Shown here: in pieces, positions 1-10,047 of the stretch
Layout of the letters: the number at the start of each line of letters is the position of its first letter
Position numbering within the stretch: position 1 is the first letter of the stretch
Assembly (NCBI GenBank): GCA_037693485.1
Contig: CM075354.1
Span: forward strand, 142,437,001-142,501,000
Origin: Kitagawia praeruptora
Lineage: Eukaryota > Streptophyta > Magnoliopsida > Apiales > Apiaceae
Direction: 5' to 3'
DNA length: 64,000 nt
Made by a program: the position numbers and the translations under genes
The notes under the pieces: generated by a model
What the model was told of the DNA's origin: nothing
The model's database searches: none
The model's input: only the letters and a program-made list of their open reading frames with translations

Positions 1-1379
1 CCCAAAATAATTGAGCCATATCCCAGAGTTTCTCCTTTGTTGCCATCTCCAAAAGATATTACTGGGCCAGCTTTCCTCTCAAACTTTGTAAGCAGGGACT
101 TCTTTCCAGTCATGTGTCCAGAGCATCCACTGTCCAAGATAATTGAATGCTTCTTTCCTGTGCCCTTATCAGAGGATGGAGAAGTTTTCTTTGGAGATCC
201 AGGTTTGTCTGAACTATTGGCCATCAATGCAATGTTTTCATAATCCAATTCATCTTCAGAGTCACTGGAATCAGCCCAATCCTTCTGTGTGACCATAAGT
301 GCATTACCCTTTCCTGAATTCCTAGGCTTCTTACACTCAATAGCAAAGTGTCCAAGCTCGCTGCAGTTAAAGCACTTGATCTTGGCCTTATCAAGCTTGA
401 CAATTGTACTTTTGCTCTTGTCACTCTTCTTCTCCTCCTTCTTTTGAAAAGGTCCTTTGCTAAATCTTCTCCTGTTGAATCTGCCTTTCTTAAAGGCTTT
501 AGCAAACATAGCAAAGAGTTCTTGCATCTCAGATTCAGAATCATTGTTGTCAGAGTCCATATCAGTAGTCTCTGACTCAGAACTTTCTTTGCTTTTCTTC
601 TTCCTCGAATTCTTTACAGCAATCTCTTCATGCTGTTCTTCAGAAAGCTTCTTTACTTCAGATTGAGCAGTAAGTGCAATAGTCTTCATCTTTCCTTCAC
701 TCCTGCTCTTCTTCTGCTGCTTGTCAAGTTCATAAGCTCTCAATTTTCCATAGACTGCCTCTAATGAAATCTCATCCAGATCATTAGCTTCCTCAATCGC
801 AGATATCTTCTCATTGTAGAAATCAGGCAAAGCTTTCATGAACTTTGTATTCATATCCTCCAAGTCATAATATTTACCATGCATGGCCATCTCATTGATG
901 AGTTTTGTAAACCTATCAAAGGTATCAGTAAGTGACTCACCAGACTTGGATTCAAAGTACTCATACTGTTGTATAAGTAATGTCCTCATATTCTTCCTGA
1001 CAGGCTTAGTTCCTTCACAGTGAACCTTAAGATTGTCCCATATATCCTTAGCAGTTTTACAAGAGAGAACATAATTAGTGAGAACAGAATCAAGACTATT
1101 GAATAATATGTTTCTCACTTTAGCATCTTTAAGAACACTCTCCTTGTCCTTATCTGACCATTCAGATTTTGGCTTCTCTACTGTATGTTCTGGAACAACC
1201 TTACCATCAACAGTTGCTTGTCCAACGACCTTTGTTGGAACAAAAGGTCCATCTCTGATTCTGTCAAGATAATCAGGATCTGTTGCTTCCAGATGATGCA
1301 ACATCTTTACTTCCCATAGAGTATATTCGTTTCTCTTGAGCATAGGAATCTTAGTATTCCCATCCTTGTAACCAGACAT
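1..1379 (-). CDS. Copia-1 Gag-protease (partial, open at the window edge)
   Basis: The frame opens at an ATG (1377-1379), 36 nt inside the primer-binding site, and stays open through the window edge (about 459 codons). The N-terminus (MSGYKDGNTKIPMLKRNEY...) is the UBN2-type copia Gag, which packages element RNA into cytoplasmic particles. A CCHC zinc knuckle (CFNCSELGHFAIEC) lies near plus 330-377. The aspartic protease begins in the same frame near 135-150 with the active-site motif LDSGCSGHMTG. Gag and protease are thus fused here, unlike in copia-2 where the frame changes between them. No frameshift was seen between the start, the knuckle and the protease. Pol lies outside the window. Confidence 0.9.
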   Translation of the reverse strand, partial: MSGYKDGNTKIPMLKRNEYTLWEVKMLHHLEATDPDYLDRIRDGPFVPTKVVGQATVDGKVVPEHTVEKPKSEWSDKDKESVLKDAKVRNILFNSLDSVLTNYVLSCKTAKDIWDNLKVHCEGTKPVRKNMRTLLIQQYEYFESKSGESLTDTFDRFTKLINEMAMHGKYYDLEDMNTKFMKALPDFYNEKISAIEEANDLDEISLEAVYGKLRAYELDKQQKKSRSEGKMKTIALTAQSEVKKLSEEQHEEIAVKNSRKKKSKESSESETTDMDSDNNDSESEMQELFAMFAKAFKKGRFNRRRFSKGPFQKKEEKKSDKSKSTIVKLDKAKIKCFNCSELGHFAIECKKPRNSGKGNALMVTQKDWADSSDSEDELDYENIALMANSSDKPGSPKKTSPSSDKGTGKKHSIILDSGCSGHMTGKKSLLTKFERKAGPVISFGDGNKGETLGYGSIIL

Positions 1380-1414
1380 GATTGCAGATCTTTATGATTA
1401 CTCGAAATCAACCT

Positions 1415-1426
1415 GCTCTGATACCA
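1415..1426 (-). other. Copia-1 primer-binding site (initiator tRNA-Met type)
   Basis: The minus strand reads TGGTATCAGAGC two bases inside the LTR end. This is the standard plant copia primer site, complementary to the 3' end of initiator methionyl-tRNA. It fixes the element orientation as minus. Confidence 0.92.
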
Positions 1427-1428
1427 AT

Positions 1429-2167
1429 TGTTAACTCGAATAACTTGTAGAAGGGGGGTTGAATACAAGTTATATAATCCTGTCTGATTTTTGCTTGATT
1501 ATAAAAACAAGAATAAACGAATGAATCAAACTCTTGTTTGTATTAATAAGATCAAATACAAACTCTACCAAAGGTGTACAATACCTTTAGCAGCTGCTGA
1601 CAATACAAATATCTCTCTGTTTGTTTCGAACTCTCGAATACAAACCTTATACAGAGCTACGCACACGAACTCACAATTTCGTCTTATGCCTCACACTCTT
1701 TACAATGATATTGAGAGAGTATTTATAATGCTACCTATCAACTAATAACAGAAAGATATAATCTATACATGACAATGTTCTGCCTTCTAGTCGATAGTTT
1801 CCTTCAATAGAAAACTCTTTCCTTCATAATATCTTCTTGCTTGTTCTTCAAACAACGATCCTGTTTTATAGCACATGCCAGTTTCTGTAGCATCCATAAT
1901 GACATCATCAGTAACACGACTGATATCAGGATCTGCACACTGCATCAGTATCTGATCAACCATCAGTATTGGACACGTCATCAGGATTTGCTCTGTTCCT
2001 GACATGTAGTCTCCGATACACTGTTCATTCCTGATTAAACTATACAGATAACTGTTTTACACATAAAACCTATATACAGTGCTAAATCCTTTATAAGATC
2101 AGGATTACAAGAAGTATAATGTGTAAATTCTATTCTTAACATCACAACTTATGAATTATTCCTAACA
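1429..2167 (-). repeat. Copia-1 5' LTR
   Basis: About 739 bp, bounded by TG (1429) and TAACA (2163-2167), giving a minus-strand LTR that begins TGTTAGGAATAATTC and ends with GAGTTAACA. The outer boundary is set by the TG..CA rule and by Helitron sequence starting beyond it. It contains several CATCAG/TCAGGA words between 1900 and 2040 and the conserved hairpin at 1440-1473. Confidence 0.82.
1440..1473 (-). repeat. Hairpin with G-rich loop at LTR end (copia-1)
   Basis: The arms ATAACTTGTA (1440-1449) and TACAAGTTAT (1464-1473) are perfectly complementary. The loop GAAGGGGGGTTGAA reads as C-rich on the element sense strand. Copia-2 has the same loop with different but still complementary arms (24646-24676). 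Confidence 0.85.
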
Positions 2168-3584
2168 GGATTTTGTTTTAGAACCTGCAGAACTCTCACA
2201 ACCAGCTGCTTTTTTGTTTTTTAAAAGCATGGTAGCGGTGTCATGGCCTTTCAAACAGTATTTAAACAAATACTTCAAAGATCGAGAACTGTTACATACC
2301 TCAAGATTGATATGACATTGAAAGCGGACTAATAAATCCCTATTATATGGAACAACAAATTGGTTATCAAGTATAACACCTTTCTTCTTGACATTAAAAT
2401 CCGTACGACGCCTGCGGTAAACTGGAAAACCAAAGTCGTCAAAAAAATTATTTGCATTATACCTGCATGATTATAAATTTGGAAATGTTAAAAGGAATTA
2501 TTGGTGAAATTTAAAGAGTTTAAGCAGAATATAATTAAAAAAACATACTTTTTAGGAAAATGACGACCGCATTTCCCTTTAACCATGCATGGAGAATATG
2601 TGTAATCCTTTCCACATGGACCATGTATCATAAAATTGTTAACAACGTGATAACCAATTGGATCAGTTTGTTGATTTGGAATCTCCGCAGATATTAATTT
2701 GTCTATGTCTTCAACATTTTTTGGTCGATCACTTGGTTGCCAACCATATTAACATGTGACAGTGAGGAAAACCACGTTTTTGGAATTCAATGACATGCAT
2801 AACTGTTGGGAAATTGTTTTATAAAACCAAATTAGCTAGAATCACAATGTATAAAATATTACAATTATGTTATAGTAAAGAGATAATGAAAATAATTAAA
2901 TAATAGTTACCTCTAATGCATTTTCCAAAATAATCTTGTTTCTTTATTAAGTTCAGCAATTGGTCAATCTTTAACTTAAACACTCTAGCCAAAATATCAG
3001 GTGCATCCTCGACACCAACTCCAGGCAAAAATTCTAACATGCTTTTGATCTCAGGCCATTGTGTATTGCATGTCATAGTAAAAAATATTGATGGATGACC
3101 AATGGTTCGACAAATGGCCAATGAATCTTTGAAATATTGATTCATGTATCTTTGAGAACCTGTGTGCGTAGCTGGTAAAATAACTTTCTTACCCTTGTTA
3201 TTACAATCTGTATCACCTTTTTGAATAGAATCTCGAATTGACTTATAGAGGTCTGAATGAATAATATGTTGGTGTCCTCTTATCCAATCCAATCTATATT
3301 GCTCAACTGCAGCAAAAGCATCAACAACAAATTGTTGCCACAAACGACCACCAAGGTGGAGAGTTTTCCCCAAAATTAAAAACAATGTTAAAAAAAGGTA
3401 AAAAAATATTAAATATTATAATAAATAATATGGTTTCAATTTAAACAAATAATTATACCTTCATCAGGACGTATCATAAGCTTATATGCATAGAATTCCC
3501 TCATTGAGACTGTAGACCTATGTTTGACTTCATCTGGATGTTAATCGTTCACTTCTTGAACTGTAACTTTATGTTTTTTATTAT
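2168..3584 (-). pseudogene. Helitron RepHel fragment: Helitron_like_N domain and HUH nuclease region (broken)
   Basis: Minus-strand exons of a Helitron replication initiator-helicase, which drives rolling-circle transposition. The frame from 3584 runs through MREFYAYKLMIRPDEG, an intron near 3366-3460, then GRLWQQFVVDAFAAVEQYRL and FFTMTCNTQWPEI, the Helitron_like_N signature. A 108-bp GT-AG intron (2803-2910) follows GKCIRG. The next exon reads EFQKRGFPHCHMLIWL, carrying the H-x-H (HUH) motif of the nuclease, then NNFMIHGPCG and CGRHFPKK, another intron, and a last stretch to 2168. Decay is clear: an in-frame TAA at 3541-3543 and a frameshift near 2745 just after HCHMLIWL. Copia-1 interrupts it at 2167 and CACTA-A at 3585. 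Confidence 0.88.
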
Positions 3585-4090
3585 CACTACACCACAAATG
3601 GTCTATGGCAACACCAAAAAAAAGTGTTAAAAATGCTGAAAAATGTTACCATAGGATTTAAGGCAACACTTTTGTCAATTTTGCAGGTGTTGGGAATTTG
3701 CATGTGGGCCTAGAGGTTAAGCCAACACATTTATCACACCTATGCTAACATCAACAACATGTTGCCTTAGTCACTTATGCTAACATTTTATGCAAAATAG
3801 CAAAACTATTTCCGGTGTTGGCATAAAGTCTATGGCAACACTGTCTAATCAATACCAACACCTTTGCGATGTTGCCATATAGCCTATTCCAACATCATTG
3901 CCCCTCTACAGCAACATCAGTTGATTTAAAAGTTTACATTTTTGCCAACATCCTAACATGTTATAGTAACACTTTTTAGTTAACATTTTTCAATATTTAG
4001 CAACATCTTTATAGGCTATGGAAACATTTTTCTAAAAAAAATTTAACAGCATGCTTCCTAAATTTTTAACAGCATCTTTAGGCATTTGAC
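3585..4090. repeat. CACTA-A left terminal and subterminal repeats
   Basis: After the terminal inverted repeat, many variants of TGGCAACA / TGTTGCCATAG occur in both orientations to about 4090. Such arrays are the usual binding sites of CACTA accessory proteins (TNPA-type); that role is inferred here. Confidence 0.8.
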
Positions 4091-4269
4091 TGATGCCAAC
4101 TGATCAACATAAATAAATTATCCAAACTCAAGGAATACATAACCAAATCAAAGTCAAACATAGTTAACAAGTTACTTAGCAAAAGATCTTGTCAAACATC
4201 GTTAACAAGATAGACAGAAGCACCTAAGTTCATAATGTCTCAAAAGATTTCATAACTACTAGCTAAGAC

Positions 4270-6525
4270 AGAAGCATCAAGAATTTCTTGCCAGTAATCA
4301 TCTGGTGACTTTGTGAGTACATGAATTTCTTGCGCTTTTCTTCTCTTGTAGGATTCCATTCAAGATTTGCTTCCCGCCTCATCAATTAGATCAATAGCTT
4401 TGTCTGGAAGATGCCTATCAGGTATATATCTCACCGAAAGCTGCACAACAACATTTATTGCCTCCAATGTATATCTACATCTGTGATGCACTTCATACTT
4501 TTCACGCAGGCCCAAGAGAATTCTCACAGCATCCTCCTATTTAATTTTGGTGGTGTCTTTTAAATCAGTTGAAACAACAAGAAAATTGAATATGTTCTCA
4601 TTATTTTATAAGAAAGCAAAATATAGCAAGACCAGAAAATAATAACTACTGTACAATTTAGGATACAAGTTTTAAGACGTGCAATCACGTATTCACGTTC
4701 CCACTGTAGTTCAGCAATTCTAGTGCTCCCGATATAATCACATAAGTATAAACTTAAGATTACAGCGATAAGCATATAATGAAAAGAACAATAGACAATT
4801 ATGCTAAGGAAAACTCTTAAATTCATGCAAGAAATTAGAAAAATTCTTCGCCGAGGCTAGGATTACCTTTTTTATAAGTGAGAGATATGGTTTAACTAAA
4901 AATATGATTTTTAAAGCAGAATAAATTACTTGTGTTACTTCATACAGAAAACATTTAATTATAACCAGCTTCCGAGTTTGATTTAAATAAAAGCTATGTG
5001 AAAGTTATATATCAAATGTTTTCTACCTTGTGCTGAGAATGTGCATTTTGTAGGTTTAGGTAACCCATGCTAGCATTACTGAGAGCTCTATTGAAAGTAT
5101 ACTTGTTTTATTTCTCCGGTAGAGAGAATACATTAAAGATAAAACATAGTCATAGTACATGCATATACTGATGTATTCACCTAGCTCTATTCATTAATCA
5201 GAATTGACCAAAAACATCATGTTTAAACAAATTACCTGGCTTGGTTCATTGATCAGCACTGGCTGGAATTGTCGTGCTAAGGCTGTATCCTTCTCAAAAT
5301 GCATCCTGTATTCATCCATAGTTGTAGATGCAATGCACTGAAACAGATTAAATTCTTAGTGTATGCTAAAAGATCGAACATTCACTCAATACATGCATTG
5401 TACTGACACTATGGTTCATACTGAGCCAAAGTTGGGGAACAAGAAATAATCGACTAAACCTTATTTCCTGAAATGAACTGGTCATTTCCATATTTCTGAG
5501 ACACTTTCTATCAGAGCAATAACACACTAGGCTTTAACACAATGGTGGTCCTCAGTGGGTACCATAGAATTGATGGACTGGTTTAATGGTATGACAGATG
5601 AAGATGATCTGAAGGAAACATCATTTAATTTTATCATCCAAACACCGTTCAAGATTCTATTTACCACTATAGTATAAAAAATTAAAGCAGATGTAGCAGG
5701 TTCCATTGGCTATATAACAGTTTTCAGTACGGTTAAATATTAGGGGAGTCAGGAATGACTGTTAAAAATTGAAACGTGTGTCACACAACTCAGTGTGATC
5801 TCTTCAAACAACAATATGTATCTCTTAAGCTATCTCTTATACACAGAAGAATGTGAGTTGCAGCAAAATAACAAAATGTCATTATTATTTAGGAGATTGT
5901 CACCTGTATTTCACCTCTCCCAAGTGATGGTTTCAATAGATTGCCGATGTCATGACCAGACCCCTTGTTTCCTCTACCAACTGTTCCCGATCCGATAAGT
6001 GTGTGTACTTCATCTATGAAAAGAACAACTTTGCCTGCAATGCTGTCACAACAAGCTGAGCCATGATCTAGAAAAGACTGATCTAATACAGAAAGTAGTA
6101 AAACTATATTCACCTGACTCTTTTATTTCCTTGATCAACGTAGTTATACGTCCCTCTAGCTCTCCTCTTTCTTTTGCTCCTGAGATTAGTAGACCTAAAT
6201 CTAATAACAAGATTCTTTTCGTCTGCACAGAAAAAAGAAAGCTAATTAATTAAAAAAGCTATAATAAGTTAAGTCATAGGTCCTCTAGAGGAGTTAAATT
6301 TAAGGTATCACATACGACAAAAATTATAAATGACAAAACTCACCAAGAGAAATTCAGGAACATTTCCCTCCAAAATATTAATTGCCAGCCCTTCAGCAAT
6401 AGCAGTTTTTCCAACCCCAGCTTCACCAAGAAGAATGGGATTGCATTTGGTTTTTGGGCAAAGGATTTGAGTGATTCTCTGAATTTCAGTTTCGTGACCA
6501 ATCACTGGATCAATGAGACAACGGG
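4270..6525 (-). pseudogene. ClpD (fragment): Captured ClpD/ERD1-like chaperone exons (AAA-1 domain)
   Basis: Five collinear minus-strand exons with canonical GT-AG borders match the first AAA domain of plant chloroplast ClpD (ERD1), an Hsp100 unfoldase partner of the stromal Clp protease. Exons: about 6344-6525 (LIDPVIG..., Walker A GEAGVGKTAIAEGLA); 6114-6222 (LGLLISGAKERGELEGR); 5904 to about 6037 (Walker B VLFIDEVHTLIGSGTVGRGN); 5236-5337 (QCIASTTMDEY...FQPVLINEPS); about 4270-4536 (EDAVRILLGLREKYE...LPDKAIDLIDEAGS). The GSGTVGRGNKGSG stretch favours ClpD over ClpC. The last exon has an in-frame TGA after AGSKS. The transit peptide, N-domain and second AAA domain are absent, so it is a fragment, not a working chaperone. 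Introns are retained, so capture was from genomic DNA. Confidence 0.9.
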
Positions 6526-7189
6526 TAAGTCTCAAAGATATAAGACAATAATGCCATTTTTCACTTATGCGAAGTGAGATAATGGTAGCAAAAAGAAACT
6601 TTATAGAAAAAGGTATTAGCTTTGTCTTCAAAATTTAGCAATACAGAGTACTACCGAGCATACCTCCAAAATTGTTACTGGAAGGTGTCTATAAAAGCAC
6701 ATCCATACAAACATAAACTAAACGAACAAATTACAAAATAATTCAAAAAATATAATAAGAGCACATCCACAATTTCGACAAAGTAATCTGCTAAAAAAAG
6801 CCCCTACTTTACTAAGATTTACACTTTACTGAGTACACTTAGCTAGCTACTACTGACCATACACTTTTATATTGAATCATGAAGGTCTCATGTACACAAC
6901 CTTACCCTCATTTACTCGTAACACGGCTGTTTTATGGAGTCAAACCTGTGACCTTTATAGATAGCATGTAGACACTTGACCATTGCACCAAGTAGATAGA
7001 TAATGAACAAAAAAACTGGAAAACTACTTAAGTATATTGGAAACTAGTACATAATGAAGTTAGCAGACGAACAATCATCATATCACTTACTGCTACTAAA
7101 AATTCAGGGTAAAAAATATAATTTCGAAGAAAAGTCACAATAAACAACATATCAATCGCACATAAACCAGAACTTGAGCACAATTCGAA

Positions 7190-7333
7190 CAAACCTTTCT
7201 TCTATACAATCTTCACAAAACGATTCCTTTTGACAAGCTTTACACCTTACAAGTATCCGGTAGCTAAACTTATGACACCAATGACATTTCCTCCTCTTCC
7301 CTTTTTTGAGTTTCACAGCTTCTTTAACACTCG
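7190..7333 (-). pseudogene. Captured Cys-rich zinc-finger exon (JmjC demethylase-like?)
   Basis: An open minus-strand stretch reads KGKRRKCHWCHKFSY then RILVRCKACQKESFCEDCIEERF, with paired cysteines of the form CxxC...CxxC...CxxC. The pattern resembles the RING/WRC-like finger in plant JMJ25/IBM1-type histone demethylases, but other zinc-finger families are possible. It lies between the CT-rich tract (about 7560-7880) and the ClpD exons on the same strand, so one transcript could join the two unrelated fragments. The flanks (6640-7190, 7334-7560) show nothing recognisable. Confidence 0.5.
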
Positions 7334-7565
7334 GTAAAATCTACATAAAAACCAATAAAAACATCAAAATAAATCATGAACAATACAAATTCACAATCTA
7401 AACACAAAAAAATCCACAAATCGAACAAGTAAAACAACCTGCATTGTACAAACAGGAATCGGCTCCACATTCTTGGACCTGAAATTCCGTCTTTGGATAG
7501 TCTTAAAACATACACAATAGAAAGAAGATTAAAACATACACACTAACTATATATATAAATACATG

Positions 7566-7880
7566 TATGTGTACAGAGAGGGAGAGAGAGATAGAGAGAG
7601 ATGAAGAATACCTAGAATCGAATTGAGATGAATAAAGATACTGCTTGTAATCGTATTAAGATAATGGATTCAGTAAAAACCCCAAAAATTAGGGCACGAA
7701 TCAATTGAGGTAATTAGAAACATACCACGCACGAATCAATTGAGAGAGAGAGATAGCCGAGATGAGCGGAGATGGATAGCGGAGATGAATAGCGGAGATG
7801 GACACTGGAGAGATGAGAGGGAAAGAAGAGAGTGAGAGCCGAGAGAGATGAGAGGGAGCTGTGAGAGTGAGAGAAAGATG
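7566..7880 (-). promoter_or_regulatory. GA/CT-rich promoter-like tract of CACTA-A
   Basis: Dense GAGAGA and GAGATGAGAG runs read as CT-rich sequence on the minus strand, like many plant core promoters and 5' leaders. It lies 300-650 bp from the right terminus and upstream of the captured minus-strand exons. CACTA-B and CACTA-C have a comparable tract near the same end. The promoter role is inferred. Confidence 0.45.
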
Positions 7881-7939
7881 AGATCTGTGAGCTTTTTTTG
7901 TTTTGTTTTGTTTTCTTTTGTTTTAGATGAGAGCGGGCT

Positions 7940-8200
7940 TTTTAACTTAAGTGAAAATTTTAGCGGGCTTCTATTTTCAGCAATAGCGGCAAAATTTTTA
8001 ACATTTTTTCAGGTGTCTAAGGTAACACCAATTTATGTGTTGGCTTTGAGGACTAAAATTGAATTTAAGGCAACATGAATGGCAACATCCGGTTATGATG
8101 TTGGCTTATATCAAATTTATTCAATTTTTAGCATCTAAGGCAACATTTAACGTGGCAACATCGGTTATCAGTGTTGGCAAAGACCATTTGTGGTGTAGTG
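7940..8200. repeat. CACTA-A right subterminal and terminal repeats
   Basis: Several copies of AAGGCAACA, ATGTTGGC and GTTGGCA precede the terminal repeat, mirroring the left end. Confidence 0.78.
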
Positions 8201-8396
8201 TTATGCAGTGGAATCTCAAGGTGAAAACCATCATCGCCATAAGGAAATAGCAAGGGATACTGAAGCTGCATAAAGTGCTTACACGTTTCAAAAACCCTTT
8301 TCAGATACCTTTATTTGGTCTCTACAACAATATCTCTAAAAGGACAATTATTGTCAGAATCGGCAACAATTAACGCAGCTACTTCATTTGATGGGC
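8201..8396 (-). pseudogene. Helitron RepHel fragment between CACTA-A and gypsy-1
   Basis: The minus strand encodes NSPSNEVAALIVADSDNNC...FRDIVVETK, a stop, then RYLKRVFETC and QYPLLFPYGDDGFHLEIPLH, the conserved stretch just before Helitron_like_N. It continues in frame at 3584 once CACTA-A is removed. A TAA follows VVETK. Its upstream part is replaced by gypsy-1. Confidence 0.85.
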
Positions 8397-10047
8397 TATT
8401 AACACAATATCACGCAAGTATACGTGGTCACAAGCAATACAAATCAAATTCGTTCCACAGAGATCTGGTTATGGTTCTATTCAGTTAATGCACCTATTAA
8501 CAATGTATGGCTTTAATTCACTGCTAAGACAATAAACAAATATGAGTTTTAATTATCTGAATTAAACTAAGATGCAATTTAAGAATTTAATAATTAACTA
8601 GCTAATGAGATCTAAAATCAAATTACTTATATGAGAATAAACATGGAATCCTAACTTCATTATCTACTTCACTTAGAGTGCCGCCTTTAATCAATACATG
8701 TGATGGTTTTGATATCTGATTGAATAACACGAAACAAGTAAAATTTACCTCTCGGTATACTAGCACCAAACTACACATACATCCACAAAAGAGATAGAAA
8801 ATGAGTAGACACCTATTATGTTTAGACCCTATATCTCTATAGAATTTGAAAACATAAAGGTTTAAGCACAAGTTATCCACTTAGATCACATAGGGTAGCA
8901 TAATATCTCTATTTACGCCACAAATCATGATGTTAAAACATCAACCTATCCTATGCTAGCATGGCAAGTTCTAAATCTCAAGATCCACTCTCGTTTAGCA
9001 AGAGATTAACATATTAGATGTTAGCTACGTATCTAAATTCATAAAGCACAACCATACAAGGATATCAAGAATTCACCACACATAGATCTTTAAAGCATGC
9101 AAACTACTAAGCTACATAGATAAATCCGTTAGGATCCCACGACAATGATTAGTTCATAATTAAACCTTTCGTCACCATGGGATTTGATGAAAACATGATA
9201 ATTAACAAGATAACAGAGATGAATAAATCAATAATGTAACGTGGTTTAGAGAACAAATCCGTGTATGTAACAAGCATCCAAAAGATATGCCTAAACAAAG
9301 AAATACAAGAAAACTATGTCTAGTTCTTCTTGTCGTCACAATCCTCGCCTTGGCTTCTCAATCTCGTGCTCCAATGGTGTGTATGTGTTATGAAGTAGAT
9401 CTGATATCTGGTGAATGGTTGGTGTTTTTGTTGTCCCAAGATGTGTATTTATAGCCCCAAGTTGCCTCTCCTCCAAGTAATTGCCCTCTTTTAGTTGGAA
9501 TAGAATTGTGGCAATTTTCGTTCTTGAATGAAAATAGAATTGCAATTCCCATGTATAAATCTGATTCTGGAATGTTCTTAGTCGTCCAAACAATTGCCAT
9601 AATGATTAGGAAAAGAAAACACATCAATCTCCTATTTAAAATTGAATTCCAGCAAGTTCTGGAATTTCCTGCCGCACTCAGGCGCGCCCGCGCGCTCTTC
9701 TAGTATAATTCCAGCGTACCCGCGCTGCTCAAATCCACCCTGCTATTCCAAGCGCGCCTGCGCGCACTCCCTGTATACTCCAGGCGCGGCCGCGCTGAGC
9801 CTACTGACCATGCAGAACTGCAACTTGCTTTTGCTAATTTTTCCTCCGTCTTCCATTGCAATTCCCGACACTTGTTCCCTTGACTTTCAAAACACCATAT
9901 AATCGCTGAAAACTCTATACCTGCATCAGAGAAATACATCCTGCACAATTCTCACAAAAACACATTAAAACACACCAATACTCGAGATACAAGCGATCAA
10001 TTTAAGCCGAAATGAAGCGATCCAAGTGGATGTAAATCCACTTATCA
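8397..10047 (-). repeat. Gypsy-1 3' LTR
   Basis: About 1651 bp. On the minus strand it begins TGATAAGTGGATTTACATCC right after a G-rich polypurine tract. The other end (8397) is placed by alignment with the related solo LTR at 26524; its terminal TGTT reads TATT here. ORFs inside it are not credible genes. It carries a GC-rich repeat island (9672-9800). Confidence 0.8.
9672..9800. repeat. GC-rich degenerate repeat island inside LTR
   Basis: Roughly 30-bp degenerate units containing GGCGCGCCCGCGCGC, CCCGCGCTG, GCGCGCCTGCGCGC and GGCGCGGCCGCGCTG in otherwise AT-rich DNA. A similar island recurs at 26095-26150, and related GC-rich repeats occupy the same part of the gypsy-2 LTRs. Confidence 0.75.

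Larger units (their letters stand above)
1..2167 (-). mobile_element. Copia-1: Ty1/copia retrotransposon, 5' part only (cut by window edge)
   Basis: Minus-strand Ty1/copia element of which the 5' LTR (1429-2167), primer-binding site (1415-1426) and the gag-protease start (1379 down to the window edge) are visible. It interrupts the Helitron reading frame, which runs leftward into its LTR at 2168. The other end lies outside the window, so the target duplication (candidate ggatt at 2168-2172) cannot be checked. Its Gag is related to that of copia-2, and both LTRs share a hairpin and CAGTATCTGATCA-like words. This suggests a Sirevirus-like copia group; the lineage is inferred. Confidence 0.9.
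3585..8200. mobile_element. CACTA-A: non-autonomous CACTA transposon with captured gene fragments
   Basis: The inverted ends are CACTACACCACAAATGGTCT on the left and its complement with one mismatch on the right (...AAGACCATTTGTGGTGTAGTG). TTAT flanks both ends (3581-3584 and 8201-8204); CACTA elements normally duplicate 3 bp, so either TTA plus an extra T or a 4-bp duplication applies. Removing the element restores the Helitron frame across the site. Both ends carry dense subterminal repeats of the type TGTTGCCATAG. No transposase was seen. The interior holds minus-strand exons of a ClpD-like gene and a zinc-finger exon, as in Pack-CACTA elements. Confidence 0.9.

Noticed and set aside
1415..1426. 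tRNA gene
   Set aside because: Only a 12-bp tRNA-Met-complementary primer site; no tRNA body. The same holds at 24616 and 29783.
4270..6525. Functional host Clp gene
   Set aside because: Only AAA-1 exons, an in-frame stop, no N- or C-terminal parts, and position inside a transposon.
3585..8200. PIF/Harbinger assignment because of TTA-type flanks
   Set aside because: Ends are CACTA...TAGTG with dense subterminal arrays, and related elements here have TAT and CAT duplications, which fits CACTA.
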